Shown: positions 21,708 to 33,065, numbered from the stretch's first letter. The stretch is 64,000 bases of DNA from Phytophthora colocasiae (GCA_018806915.1 JAGKQI010000046.1:744001-808000); one strand, 5' to 3'. Notes: a model not told the origin generated them from the letters alone. Numbers and translations are program-made.

Positions 21708-22237
21708 AAGCGAAATATGCCAATGCGGTGGCACGCGTATAGTACTGTAGAAACATGGCCTGCTCTCATGAACCTGATTTTAATGAAATGAATTATAGAA
21801 TCATAATTTGAGCTTTTCAGGTTGTGTTGTACATGTCCTTAGTCAGCGTTCCAAGTATGCGAGTGGTACAGCAACATTGAAATGGCTACTAACGTGAAAT
21901 CGTAATCTGGTTATCTGAACATGTCGAATGCTGATCTGGTGCCGGGCCAATGCCAATGGCGAAATCATTTGCTTATTCTTGTCAGTACTGGCGAAGGTCG
22001 TCATCATCTTAAACGTAAATGCAAGTTTATAACGTTCCTACCACCATTTCGTTGCACAAACGCCATTCCTTAAAAATGTACATCACTTCCCTAGCAAAAA
22101 AAAAGTTTTCAGGGAAGATGCCACCTAGATAACCCAATGCTGTTTCATTATTCACCGGCTACCGGTCATTAGTGTAGACCAAGACCATCCTAACAAGGAT
22201 TGTATCCACCTGAGAAGGAGCACCACTGCACTTCACA
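21708..22237. other. Unique spacer of the inverted duplication
   Basis: About 530 bases between the two arms, AT-rich, with no coding frame of note. Sequence beyond the shared ACATTCGG ends is only weakly similar between sides, so the spacer is probably original DNA at the fold-back junction. Confidence 0.6.
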
Positions 22238-22600
22238 ACATTCGGCGCTCGGACAATTTACTGTGCAGTACCACAACTTTCGAACAGCACCAAAATCATC
22301 ATTACTTACGCTAGAAAGGATCGAATGCAGTATCTTTGCAGTTCTGACAATAAAGTATCCTTTGCAGAATTTGCACCACCCGAATCAAACTTGTTGTCCC
22401 ACTACAATAGAGATAGGAACCTCAAGGGCATGCATCCGTAACTTCACATCCACCGACGTATTTCATTTCCCAAAACTCCACCTCCAAGCAACACCAGCTT
22501 ACTGCTTCACATCACGCACACTAGCGTCACTCTGCACCACCTCCATCTTTTCAATCTCGATAATGAAAATCGTCGTCGCTGTCACCATCGCGCTTGCTGC
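22238..22600. repeat. Right arm of inverted duplication, inner part
   Basis: Reverse complement of about 21345..21707. It holds the promoter, leader and first 38 coding bases of temptin copy 4, and is then cut by Gypsy-1. Confidence 0.85.
22461..22477 (+). promoter_or_regulatory. Inr+FPR core promoter of temptin copy 4
   Basis: TTTCATTTCCCAAAACT, the mirror of the copy 3 promoter, 86 bases upstream of ATG 22563. Confidence 0.7.
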
Positions 22601-23235
22601 TGTAACAGGTTGGGCTCTTCTCGCTGCCTGCCAGCGGGTCGTTAGCCGTGTACTGTGCCGGGTGGTCTTCCAGAGATCGGGTGCTGATGAGCACTCTTTA
22701 CTTCAACTCACTTCAGGCTCGGTTCACCGCGCCGGCCCGTTCGTGTCTGTTGCGCCACGAACTGCCTATTTGTATTAAGAAAACGTATAGAAAGCCTACT
22801 CTTCCTTACTTGTGCTCTGGTCCTCGTGCTTCCGCAGCGTCACCTGCTGCTCCCCAGGTCCCACAGAAATCGCTTCTGGACCAAACCAACCGAACCCACG
22901 TGTTCGCTGCTGGCTGTCCACGAAGTCTGCCGCCTGCGGACCCAACTGGTTCTTCTCCGTCCGTACTTGGTCACTCGGCTGCGTTGCGTGTGGGCCACTT
23001 GTGCTCCACGCGGTTTCTTTCAAAGTGAATCTGGATCTTCGCGGATAAAAGCCACGTGCTGCTGCCCAGGACCGCCAGTTTCATTGGATATCCGCCGAGC
23101 TCGTTCGCTGGCGTCCTTCTCATTGGTCATCATGGAAGTCCGTGGGAGGTCAAAGTCACAGACCGCTCCGCACATCACTCGTCTATCAAATGAGCAGCTC
23201 AGACCTTGTGTTGATCCAGAAGTCCACTTGTTACA
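22601..23235 (-). repeat. Gypsy-1 LTR (3' LTR of the element)
   Basis: 635 bp, TG...CA ends, reading as identical to 31468..32102. Confidence 0.9.
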
Positions 23236-24853
23236 CGCCTCCATCCACTCCAAGGTCTTCCACGACCTTTCCGCTGTTGAAGAGCTTTTCGTACTCAGTG
23301 ATGGAAACCCATCTCCCGTCACCGTCGCATGTACCATTGTCTTGTTGTTGTTGCAAATCTTCTCGCCTTGGTCGTAGCAAGTACTCCAGGACATACTGTC
23401 CGGCCTTGTTTATCCTGCGTCGGCGTCGCACTTCCACCAGCGGCTCACTCGTTGGGTCGGATGAACTCGCGTCTGCCATTGTTGCTGAAGTTCGCTTCGT
23501 ACCGCGTCGCGCATAGGCTGTATTAATCGTAGCCGCCGTTGGTCGTACAGATGAAGTTGCCGTCTCGACATCTTCTTCCCGTCGGTCCGCGCTTTCATAC
23601 TCCAGGTGTTCTTGCAAATCTCGGCCTACGGCCTCGAGGAGAATGGCTGGTCGCCGGTACGTTACCAAAAATGAAACGTGCGCTATAAATTGCTCGTGGT
23701 TCTCACCGTCGTCTTCACGTTCCACCAGGAAGTTTTCGTATCCTGCTGACTCCACGATTCTCAACGGACCCAGCCATTGGTGAACAAACTTGGAAGCCTT
23801 CGGACCCCGTGGAGGTCGGAACATCCACACGCGATCTCCCGGTCCGAAGTCGCTCTTCTTCCGCACTTTCTTGTTGTAGTATCGAGCCTGGCGTCGTTGT
23901 TCTCGGGCGCTAGCTTGCTCAGCACACCTATGCGCCTCCTTTAATGTACTCAGTAGTCGTTGATGATGTTTCACTAAGTCACCGGCTTCCGTAACTCTTG
24001 TTGCTCGTAGTAATTCGTTTGGGGCTCGTAATCGTCGACCCATCGCATAAGTTCATTCGGGGAAATCAATACAGTCGAGTGGCGCCCCGGGTGTATGCAT
24101 ACACGGCGTAATCGACCCACGTATCCCAGTCTCTTTGGGCCTCGTCACTCATGTAAGTTGCGACGCAATCCTTCCACGTCCGGTGGAATCGTTCGACTAA
24201 GCCAATCATTTGTGGTCGATAGGGAACGGGTTGGTCTGCTGCGCTTGAAGAAGTATTACCAGCTCCTCGATCACCTTTCCCACCAGCTCAGGGGCACCGT
24301 CCGTTAGAATTTCTCTAAATGGTCCAAAGCGTAATACCACTTGCTTCATCAAAAATGCCGCGATGCTCTCGGCCGTGTGTTCCTTAACCGCGATAGCCAC
24401 TGCGTAGCGGGTTACGTATTCAACAGCAGCGATCACATATCGTACTCCGCCGTCAGTACTCGGTAGCGGACCCGCAATATCTAATGCCCACCTATCGCCA
24501 ACATCGCCTCCGCGTAAACTTCTTAGTGGTGGCACCACTTCCCGCGGACGTGCTTTCCGGCTGCCACACTCTTGGCATCCGAGTACCCAACGTTGTACTT
24601 CATCTTGTAAATTCGGCCACCAATAAAGCTGTGCGATCCTCGCGTACGTGTGAGCGCTCCTGAGATGCCCGGCCCACACACTATCATGACATTCTTTAAA
24701 TACTGTCGCCCAGAGAGCTGGCGGTAGTATAATTCGTCGTTGATCCGACGTCACGATTACTACCAAGCCGTAAATTTTACGAATCGGCCGACCGTGGTGC
24801 GTGCCTGATCGTAACATACGCTGCACCATACCGCTCTTTGCCTGTGCGTCCAT
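23231..24853 (-). CDS. Gypsy-1 integrase (two frame breaks)
   Basis: 24853..24206 encodes the HHCC zinc-binding domain (ECHDSVWAGHLRSAHTYARI ... CQECGSRKARP) and the DDE core (RWALDIAGPLP ... FREILTDGAPELVGKVIEE). Near 24225 one G is missing, after which the core continues in another frame (GLVERFHRTWKDCVATYMSD). Another break near 24045 leads to the 270-codon C-terminal frame 24043..23231, with a basic YYNKKVRKKSDFGPGDRVWM and FVHQWLGPLRIVE segment typical of integrase C-terminal domains. As read, no functional enzyme can be made. Confidence 0.85.
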
Positions 24854-26030
24854 TATCTCCGCGTCCGTTAGCTGCAGCGTTGGTTGCTTCGCTCGTTGCT
24901 CTCGCGCAGCTTCGGCCGCTGCTTCTCGCCCCTCGTTTTTGCGTAGTGACCGACTCTGACTGTTGCACCACTGCCCCTTCTCGTTCCATCACCTGGCGTT
25001 GTACGTTGGTACCACCAAAGGCGGATTGGCTTCTCCCCTGTACCATATCGCTTCTGTGACCTGCCTCAGCCGCTCTTCCTTCCTCAGTGTGGTTCTTCTG
25101 CGTCGCGTGAGTGTCGGTAGGTAGATTTGTATGCTTCACCGCGGTGTCCTCTGCACCACCGGTTACACTATCCGCCCAAGTAACAGTCTTCTGCTGCTTT
25201 GTTTTCGCCGTGCCTGCCACTGTTGTATCCATAGTAGTCGTGTCCGGAGCCGTTGTCCGGTTGTCAGCCGTCGCTGCTCTGGGTCTCCCGCCCCCTCCAC
25301 TTGTACGTTCCTGCGTGTGGGGCATCGTCGCCAAAATGTCGTAGTGTACTGGTACTTCCGTCGCCGCCGTTTCTTCAGTTGCTCTGCTTTCCATCTCCGC
25401 TTCGGCTTCCATACGCCGTTTAGCCCCTCTCGTCAATGGGCGTGTCGCTTCACTGGTCGCCCTGGATTTGGCTGGTTTATTCGATCGACTATTCCTTGAA
25501 GGACGCTCATCACCAGACGCTGTTAGTGGTGATTGCACTGCCATAACCTCATTCTCCACCTGCATCTGCTCTATGACCTCGTGCACGCCAGTCCCTGACA
25601 CCTTCGCTTCCGTATTCTGAGGTTGTCGATGTACATCATTGCCTGTGGTTGTCTCCATACTCACCGGAGGTTCCGCTCTTGTGACTAATGTGTCCTGGTG
25701 ACTCACTCCCCTTCGCCTTGACCTTCTACGACGCCCTATCGCCGCTCGCGATTTACCCACAACAGGCGCTCGAGACAGCGCATCAGCAACCACGTTCGTG
25801 TTACCGGGCCTGTACTTTATCTCGAAATCAAATTCTTGCAGCGTAAGAGCCCATCGATGTAGTTTCCCTGTCAAATTGGGACTGGTCATGAGCCACTTTA
25901 GTGCCGCGTGGTCCGTAATAATCTCGAATCGGCGGCCATACAAGTACGGGCGAAAGAGCTTAATGGCCCATACTACAGCAAAGCACTCAAGTTCAGTAAT
26001 CCCGTACTCGCTCTCTGTTACACTGTTCAC
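24777..26030 (-). CDS. Gypsy-1 RNase H and variable linker
   Basis: 417 codons continuing the polyprotein: SEYGITELECFAVVWAIKLF, FEIITDHAALKWLM (RNase H Glu and Asp), LTLQEFDFEIKYRPGNTNVVADALSR, then about 280 residues of low-complexity Thr/Glu/Arg-rich linker. The linker is unusually long compared with typical Gypsy polyproteins. The integrase frame takes over around 24950-25030. Confidence 0.8.
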   Translation of the reverse strand: MNSVTESEYGITELECFAVVWAIKLFRPYLYGRRFEIITDHAALKWLMTSPNLTGKLHRWALTLQEFDFEIKYRPGNTNVVADALSRAPVVGKSRAAIGRRRRSRRRGVSHQDTLVTRAEPPVSMETTTGNDVHRQPQNTEAKVSGTGVHEVIEQMQVENEVMAVQSPLTASGDERPSRNSRSNKPAKSRATSEATRPLTRGAKRRMEAEAEMESRATEETAATEVPVHYDILATMPHTQERTSGGGGRPRAATADNRTTAPDTTTMDTTVAGTAKTKQQKTVTWADSVTGGAEDTAVKHTNLPTDTHATQKNHTEEGRAAEAGHRSDMVQGRSQSAFGGTNVQRQVMEREGAVVQQSESVTTQKRGARSSGRSCARATSEATNAAANGRGDNGRTGKERYGAAYVTIRHAPRSADS

Positions 26031-27357
26031 CTTGCTGGCAAACGCGATTGGTTGCCACCCAACGCCCCTGATCCTGCATCAGACATGCCCCGAGGCCTGT
26101 CTTGCTCGCATCTGTCGCTAAACGGAATGGAAGCCGGAAGTCTGGATACACCAGTAGTGGCTTCGCCGTCAACAAGGCCTTCACGTCGTCAAACGCAGCC
26201 TTCTGCGCCTCTCCCCATTCCCATACAACGCCCTTCCGTAGTAATTTCGTGATTGGTGCCATGATCGTACCGAACCCGCTAACAAATCGTCGGTAGTAGC
26301 CGGCAAGGTGGGCGAATCGCTTGGCTTCCACAGCGTCGGTTGGTGTCGGAAACTCCCGTACTGCGGTAACAATACGATCCAAAGGTCGCACCCCTTCGCT
26401 ACTGAGTTCGTGTCCCAAGTATTCCATCGTCTGGGTTGCGAACTTGCACTTCTTAAGCTTCAGTGTCAGACCTGCACGTTGAAGACGCTCTAACACCGCT
26501 GCCAACTCCACAATATGCCGCTCGATTCCTCCTCGCGTAAACACCACGATATCATCAAGATATACAAGGCAGGTAGACCAAGTCAGACCTCTTAATACTC
26601 CGTTCATTAGCCTTTGGAACGTCGATGGGGCGTTCGTTAACCCAAAGGGCATACGTACAAATCGATACAATCCTTTCTTGGTGGTGAAAGCGGTTTTATC
26701 GCGATCTTCAGGAGCTACCAGGATCTGCCAGTATCCTGCTCGTAGGTCCAGTGTCGTGAACAACAATGCGCCTCCCAGCGCCTCGAGAGTCTCGTCTATC
26801 CGCGGCAGTGGATAAACATCCTTTTTAGTAATCTTGTTGAGTGCTCTGTAATCCACACAGAAGCGGACCTCGCCGTCCTTCTTGCGGACAAGCACGACAG
26901 GAAATCCCCAACCTCCGTTTCCTTCTTCTATCACCCCGGCGCGCAACATCTTCTCTACGTTGCTGTTGATAATTCCGTCGTCCGTCTGAGCCTGTCGTCT
27001 TCTTTTGAGCATAATTGGGGAAGCATCTCCAGTATCGATGTGATGGTGCACATCTAAGGAGGTAGCGGGAGGACATTCATTCGCGTTTTCCGTCAGTGAA
27101 CGGTACGCGCGCAGCAACTTGAATACCAACTGGCGTGTTTTCGGCTCCTTGCTACCTATACCCACGTCCGCTTCATCCGGTAAGGGCGTCTCAGTGTCTC
27201 CAAGTGTATCCAACCAGGTCTTCACTTGCGCAGTATCCAATTGGCCGTCTGTATCGAGGATCTCCATATCGTCGTCTACAGGTATCCATGTACCTAACTC
27301 TTTTTTGTTCGGTATTTTCATTGACTTGGCGTTAGTGTTAATGGCAGGAACCCCCAC
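25993..27357 (-). CDS. Gypsy-1 reverse transcriptase
   Basis: 454 codons. RT motifs are in order: GVIEEGNGGWGFPVVLVRKK, FCVDYRALNKITKKD, YPLPRIDETLEALGG, FTTLDLRAGYWQI, FVRMPFGLTNAPSTFQ, the catalytic YLDD, LKLKKCKFATQTMEYLGH, and the start of the RNase H domain (LATDASKTGLGACLMQDQG). The frame breaks near 26060 at an extra T before the rest of RNase H. The open frame has no typical ATG start because it is normally reached as part of a Gag-Pol polyprotein. Confidence 0.88.
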   Translation of the reverse strand: MGVPAINTNAKSMKIPNKKELGTWIPVDDDMEILDTDGQLDTAQVKTWLDTLGDTETPLPDEADVGIGSKEPKTRQLVFKLLRAYRSLTENANECPPATSLDVHHHIDTGDASPIMLKRRRQAQTDDGIINSNVEKMLRAGVIEEGNGGWGFPVVLVRKKDGEVRFCVDYRALNKITKKDVYPLPRIDETLEALGGALLFTTLDLRAGYWQILVAPEDRDKTAFTTKKGLYRFVRMPFGLTNAPSTFQRLMNGVLRGLTWSTCLVYLDDIVVFTRGGIERHIVELAAVLERLQRAGLTLKLKKCKFATQTMEYLGHELSSEGVRPLDRIVTAVREFPTPTDAVEAKRFAHLAGYYRRFVSGFGTIMAPITKLLRKGVVWEWGEAQKAAFDDVKALLTAKPLLVYPDFRLPFRLATDASKTGLGACLMQDQGRWVATNRVCQQGEQCNRERVRDY

Positions 27358-28918
27358 GCTTGTCCATTCCGTGCCGTAGTCACCGTCGCAGCTAACAACA
27401 CAGATCCAATGTGCCTCGTAGGTATGAAAAGGCCTCGTTCTCCGTCTTCTGCTGACACTGAGACTGCTACCGGTGTCACCGTGTTACCCTCCAGCGCCGT
27501 CCTTCGTACCATGCGTACAGCCGCTATCTTTGCTCCATTCTCGCTGTCGTATGTCCTAAAGGGAATCACCACGGCTCGGTCTGCATCCGCATAGCGCACT
27601 TCCTGTCTATTGAAATCCATTGTGGCTCCTCGCGCTTGCATAAAGTCTACTCCCAGCAGAAATTCCTCCTCACAGCCCGATATGATGCACGCATCTACCG
27701 TCAGCTTTTCACCAAACACCGTCTCGAAATTAAATCGCCACACACCAACCACATCTAGCAGAAAACCTCCGATGCCCTCAACGTAGTCGATAGCAGCCTT
27801 GTTGGAGATCTTGTCGCCGTAAAGCATCCAGTCGGTACCCGCAACAGTGTATCGCGCTCCACTATCAAATTTCACTCGTCGTTGTACTCCATTCACCCCC
27901 ATGACAGAGGTTGGTAGTCCATCATCAGCTCCCACGTATTCCACAATGTCCTCGGTCATCGTTCCCGACGCCGTTGGGGACACACGCTGCTGTTTCACCA
28001 AGCGTACTCGTGTGGTTTCCATTTGTTTCAAGGACACTCCGTCTAATTGTCGTCGCTGGCACCGTGCTTGGAGCTCCTTTATTGCTTCCTGTGCATCATC
28101 GTGCCGTTTAGTCCGTAGTGCCGTAGCCCCACACGCTCTCGTTCGATTGAACTATCTTGAGCTTCACGTTGCTGCCGTACCAACCGTGCCTTCACCTTCG
28201 CTCTTTTTGTTGCCTTCCGAGCGTGCTTACGCTCTTGACGTTGACCAGTGATGTTGACACCCATGCCATCGCTTTTGCCGGCGTGTATTACATCCGAGCT
28301 CCCATCTACTACGTTCTGGACGGCGCTGACCCCATCGCTTTTAGGTGGTCGTTGCTCCGACGCCGACTGATTACATTCGGCCGTAGCTTCTACTGTGGAG
28401 CAATCAGCTTTTGATGTTTCCTCAACCGATACAGCCGCTGCCGCCGCCGACACAGCAGGACGTTGTGAAGCCTCCGCAAGATTCACCGTCACTTCAGTAC
28501 AGTAGCAGGGCGTCGTCGCACATCTTCCATTATCGCTCATGCGGATGCCCTTCGCGCGCCGGATGGTTCGTCGTTCCCGTTCCTCATCTTCGCGTTTGGC
28601 GCGCGTGAAGCGCACAGCGGCCATTGTGGGTCGCGTCGTCGCCACATAGAGTGTTGCTCTTCTAACGTCTTCCTCAACCGCATCCCTCAGTAACTTCGCA
28701 AATTGACCACTTTTGGGCTTCAGCTCCTCCTGCTCGTCCATCGTCTCATTCATCTTCATTTCTTCGTTCCCATTCATCATCGCTACTTCGTTCTCATTCG
28801 TCATCGTTCCTTCGTTCTCATTCGTCATCGTCTCATCGTCCTCGTTCCTCCTCATCGTCACGCTCGGTTCACCAGTATCCACGAGTAAGTTCACATCGTA
28901 TTGCTTGCTCGTTTCCAC
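27318..28918 (-). CDS. Gypsy-1 linker and aspartic protease (frameshifted)
   Basis: A 279-codon frame (28918..28079) begins METSKQYDVNLLVDTG and has acidic repeats of TNENE type, then basic segments; I do not recognise a fold in it. Near 28150, at a G-run, the frame shifts into the protease frame (to 27318), which contains VKFDSGARYTVAG (retropepsin DSG active site), EEFLLGVDFM and HIGSVLLAATVTTARNGQ. A second break lies at a G5 run near 27365, before the reverse transcriptase. The protease would process Gag-Pol. Confidence 0.7.
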
Positions 28919-28962
28919 CGCTTGTTGGGGATACCGGGCAATCCCAGGACGCCCTACTCCCC

Positions 28963-31468
28963 CTACGGCGTCCTGCCCTCGTTTCCCGTCCTCTTATGCT
29001 TCTCCTTGCGCTGAGCCAGGTACTCATCGTTTTTCGCTTTGGCACTAGCGTCCGTACAGTCTCGTGCAAGATGTCCGTACTTGTTGCACGCATAACACTT
29101 CGGCCCAGTAGTGCAGTGCATGGCCCAATGACCTTCTTGTCCACAGATGTAACAGCGCGTGCCACCACCAACTGACTTAGAGGGTTCCCGCCGCTGCTTA
29201 TTTTCTTCTGCGAGTACCTGTCGTACTGCAGCCTTCAGCTTTCTCTGAGGTTTCTCTTCGCGATCATCGTCGCTGGAGTCGGCCGCACGTTTAGGCTTGT
29301 TCTTCTTGCGAGGCTTCACGTCTTCCTCATCGTCGCTGGTCTCTTCCAAACGCCGGTACTTACTGGATTTCCTTTGCCGCGCATCTCGATCTTCGTCGTC
29401 TGATGATTCCGCGTCGCGTCGAGTTCTTGATTTCCGCTCCTTCCGCTTGGTGTCGCCTTTTCTAGACGTCTTGGTGCGTTTCTGTCCAGCGACTTCAGCC
29501 CAGTACCTTGAGTTCCACTTTCGTCCTGCCGGCAGCTCGTAGTTTCCAGCAATGATGTTCCAAGCACCCTTCGGGTTCGTGTAGAGGACTAGGCCATCTG
29601 GATCAACTGCCGCATAGTTCTTAATTCCGTCTGGGGCTCCCGATACTGGAACGTACACGCTTCCTACTCCTGGGAGAGTTACTGTACGTGCTGCAGTGGT
29701 GTCTGGAGATGTCGTTTCTGAACCAGCAGCTGTCGCTTGCATTTGCCCTACCGCTTGGCCGATGTTCACCAAGCTCTCCATCGGATCATCGATTTCGGTG
29801 GCTCTGATCACGGCTTCTTCCAGGTTATCGGGCGCTTGCTGCTTGACAAGTTGCCTAGTGGTCTTATCCATACCACGGTAGAACTGGGCCATCAGCACCC
29901 TTTCACTCACACGACTATGCTTCGCTGCTTTCCGTAGAGCTGCTGCGTAGTCTGCATGCGATTCAGTATTACCACGAGCGCGCGTGTTCACTCGATACTC
30001 CGCCAATGAAATGTCTTCCTTGGGTCCATACCGCCGCAGCAACGCTTGTTTTAAGTGCGTCCATGTCCTTTCGGTATCCGTCAGCCTTCGATTGAAGTCC
30101 ACCCACCAACTAGCTGCGTCGCCCATCAGCTTGTTTCCAAGGATGAAGTAAAGTGCGTGGTCGCTCCATTCTCCTCGTCCAGACTCACGTGCACCTTGCA
30201 GCGCCAAATCGATCCTATCGGTCCACGTGGACACGGACGCGCTTGCCGTCGGTGAGAATGTCGGCAACTCCAGATCTTTCACATTTCCTCGGCGATGGGC
30301 TCTAACTGGCTCACGGCGACGCTCTCGTCGCCTCTCCCGGCGTTCTTGGGACTCTCTCCGTTCGCGTCGCTGCCTCCGTCCCCGTGGTTCGTGCCGTCCT
30401 CGCTGCACGCGCTGCCGTTGTGGTCGGTCCCGCTCATCAGACCCGCTGCTGGAGCTATCTTCGGAACTGCTCGTTCTGGCACGTCGTCGATCGCGCCCGT
30501 AGTGTCCATAATCGTCTGACTCGTCGCTACTTGATGACGAAGGAGATCCTCCTCCACCAGGCTGTGCACGTCGTGGTCGCTCGACTCGCTGTCGTGGTAG
30601 AGCAGCTGGTCGGCTTCGAGATCTTCTTCGTTCAGGACTTGGCTGCCGGTGTGGCTCGCCTCCACGATCCGGTTCGCCTTGATCCCGCCGAAGTTCTTGT
30701 CGGTGGCGCTCCTGCCCCTCATCACGCCCTTGATTCGCGTTGCCGTCCACGTCGCGGCCGTTACGTTGCGGCTGTAACTGCCGGATCTCGTCCTGTAGTG
30801 CTTCTAGGAACCCCATCATGACTTCCATGTTCCTCTGTTCTCGTGGCTGGACATTGTTGTCTTGCGGCGGTACCGTCTCTGCTGGAGGCTCATTCTCCTG
30901 CTCCGGATCAGCTACTGGTGGTCCTTTCTCGGCACGACCTTCTCTCATTATTGTGGCCGCTTTCTTCAGTGTCGTGCCGTACTCCTTCCTGGGCTGCATC
31001 TCCCTCTAGGCGCACCACACGAGTGGACGGATTATCCTCAAATGCCGTAGTATCGTTTCCTAAGACAGCATCGATGAGCGCTTGTCCACTTTCGAAACCT
31101 GGCTCCGCTGCGCCTCCCGCTTGTACTAGACGGAAGTAGCGTTCCGCAGCCGCGCGCTGCTTCTGCACACGACTCCGTGTCCAGACTGCCGACTCGTTGG
31201 AGACGCCTGAAGGCGCTGCTCGCTTCTCCTCATAGTCGTCCGGGCTAATCGTTGCTGCTTCGCTGCGACTTGACTCTGCGTCACTCTCCTTGTCCTCAGT
31301 ATTCTGTTCCGCGTTTGCTTTCCTTCGTTTGGCGCTGCACGGTCTTGACGGCGCTTTCTTCTTCGTGAGTCTCTCCCGCGTCGGTTTTTGGAGTTTCCCC
31401 ATCGATTCCGATACTAGCTTCCGCAGACGTTTCCCGTGTTGTGAGACAGGCCCCTGTATGACCACCAT
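28963..31468 (-). CDS. Gypsy-1 gag (frameshifted near 31000)
   Basis: The N-terminal part starts at ATG 31468 (MVVIQGPVSQHGKRLRKLV) and stays open to 30908 in one frame. The main 678-codon frame runs 30999..28963. The two overlap around 31000, where a 1-base shift is needed. The main part has an Arg/Ser/Glu-rich domain, a Retrotrans_gag-like capsid region (ALYFILGNKLMGDAASWW ... TWTHLKQALLRRYGP ... AALRKAAKHSRVSERVLMAQF) and a basic C-terminus with two CCHC zinc knuckles, CYICGQEGHWAMHC and CYACNKYGHLARDC. It encapsidates the element RNA by family analogy. Confidence 0.85.
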
Positions 31469-32102
31469 GTAACAGGTTGGGCTCTTCTCGCTGCCTGCCA
31501 GCGGGTCGTTAGCCGTGTACTGTGCCGGGTGGTCTTCCAGAGATCGGGTGCTGATGAGCACTCTTTACTTCAACTCACTTCAGGCTCGGTTCACCGCGCC
31601 GGCCCGTTCGTGTCTGTTGCGCCACGAACTGCCTATTTGTATTAAGAAAACGTATAGAAAGCCTACTCTTCCTTACTTGTGCTCTGGTCCTCGTGCTTCC
31701 GCAGCGTCACCTGCTGCTCCCCAGGTCCCACAGAAATCGCTTCTGGACCAAACCAACCGAACCCACGTGTTCGCTGCTGGCTGTCCACGAAGTCTGCCGC
31801 CTGCGGACCCAACTGGTTCTTCTCCGTCCGTACTTGGTCACTCGGCTGCGTTGCGTGTGGGCCACTTGTGCTCCACGCGGTTTCTTTCAAAGTGAATCTG
31901 GATCTTCGCGGATAAAAGCCACGTGCTGCTGCCCAGGACCGCCAGTTTCATTGGATATCCGCCGAGCTCGTTCGCTGGCGTCCTTCTCATTGGTCATCAT
32001 GGAAGTCCGTGGGAGGTCAAAGTCACAGACCGCTCCGCACATCACTCGTCTATCAAATGAGCAGCTCAGACCTTGTGTTGATCCAGAAGTCCACTTGTTA
32101 CA
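31468..32102 (-). repeat. Gypsy-1 LTR (5' LTR of the element)
   Basis: 635 bp, reading as identical to 22601..23235. The gag ATG (31468..31466 on the minus strand) begins at the very last base of this LTR. Confidence 0.9.
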
Positions 32103-33065
32103 CTGCTTTCTTCGCCTCCGAGGCAGAGGCTTCCAAGAAGTACGTCAAGCTGCTCCCCAACGGTGGAAATGTGCCCAACGTACCAGCCATCGGCCACACT
32201 GACGGTACCGGAGACGAAGATGCCACCAACGCCTTCTGTGATGCGTTTGCCGAAGCGGATTACGCGTGGACCAAGGCGTTGTGCGAGGCCGACTCGGATG
32301 GCGATGGTCAGACGAACGGCCAGGAGCTCGGAGACCCATGCTGCACGTGGACAGTGGGGGGAACACCTCTGTGGTCGAGCGGTGTCTCCAACCCTGGCGA
32401 TGCGTCTTCGACTTCGGATCCGAGCTTGTGGGCGAACGCGTGCGGATCGTCAACCTCGGAGACGCCTACGACGACGGGGTCCACTACAGGAACGTCGGAC
32501 TCGACTTCGGAGACTACCACCGCGCCGACGGGAAGCTCGACGGGACATGGGTCGCATTCTGAATCGACCCCCACTGATTCGGAGCAAACCAGCGCTTCCA
32601 GCTCGACCAATTCCACCACCCGAAGATCGTGGGTTTTATTGGAGTTTCCTGGAGTGACAATCAGGACCTGTGCGCAGTGACGGAGTTCATGGCCAAGGGC
32701 GATCCGTACGGGTACTTGGAACGCCGCAAAGGGAAGCTCAACTGGCCTGACCACAAAGCAGCTCTGGCCATACGTCGAGTCCTACCACTACCGCGGAAAA
32801 GTGTGCCAGTGATTTGGCGTCGACCCGCGCTCGTGCTCTGAGGGTGAACAACTAGGCACTCATCGTGACGCTGAGTCAGCGTCGCTGGACCACATTTCGA
32901 TCGCCGAATACCAAGAACAGCGGGCATGGATTCGATGTTGATGGAAGACAAGGTGCATATTGGCTGCTGGAATGGTAGGTCGGTCGACGATGTTCGACCG
33001 CCAGGGTGTAGTCAACCAATACATTTACTGAATTTGTTTGCAACTTGCTTGCTTTTCGTGATCAG
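32103..33065. repeat. Right arm of inverted duplication, outer part
   Basis: Reverse complement of 20387..21349. It holds the main part of temptin copy 4 and a second copy of the kinase fragment (32578..32772, plus strand). Confidence 0.85.

Larger units (their letters stand above)
22601..32102 (-). mobile_element. Gypsy-1: Ty3/Gypsy LTR retrotransposon, 9.5 kb
   Basis: Delimited by 635-bp direct LTRs (22601..23235 and 31468..32102) beginning TGTAAC and ending GTTACA, flanked by CTGC (or CTGCT, since one T is ambiguous) at both ends. Coding is on the minus strand in the order gag, protease, reverse transcriptase, RNase H, integrase, which is the Ty3/Gypsy order. Just inside the upstream LTR the minus strand reads TGGTGGTCATACAGG, a primer-binding-site candidate. 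Just inside the other LTR it reads the purine-rich GGAGTGGATGGAGG, a polypurine tract. Its frames are interrupted at about seven places (near 31000, 28150, 27365, 26060, 24950-25030, 24225 and 24045). Confidence 0.9.
22563..32680 (+). pseudogene. Temptin copy 4, split in its signal peptide by Gypsy-1
   Basis: The first 38 coding bases (22563..22600, MKIVVAVTIALAA) are followed by a 9.5-kb LTR element. The gene resumes at 32103 with the duplicated target CTGC and continues FFASEAEASKKYVK through the full temptin core, Ser/Thr tail and the same chimeric kinase-derived end, stopping at 32680. Counting the target site once, the two parts total 612 bases, exactly the length of copy 3, so the frame was intact before insertion. 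The distal part is now open from 32009, starting inside the LTR, without a signal peptide. Confidence 0.85.

Noticed and set aside
27318..28160. Programmed ribosomal frameshifting in Gypsy-1 at the G runs
   Set aside because: Other breaks in the same element are not at slippery sites, so random indels or assembly errors explain them more simply.
32009..32680. 223-codon ORF as an independent temptin gene starting in the LTR
   Set aside because: Its first about 30 residues are LTR sequence; it is the distal part of the split copy 4.
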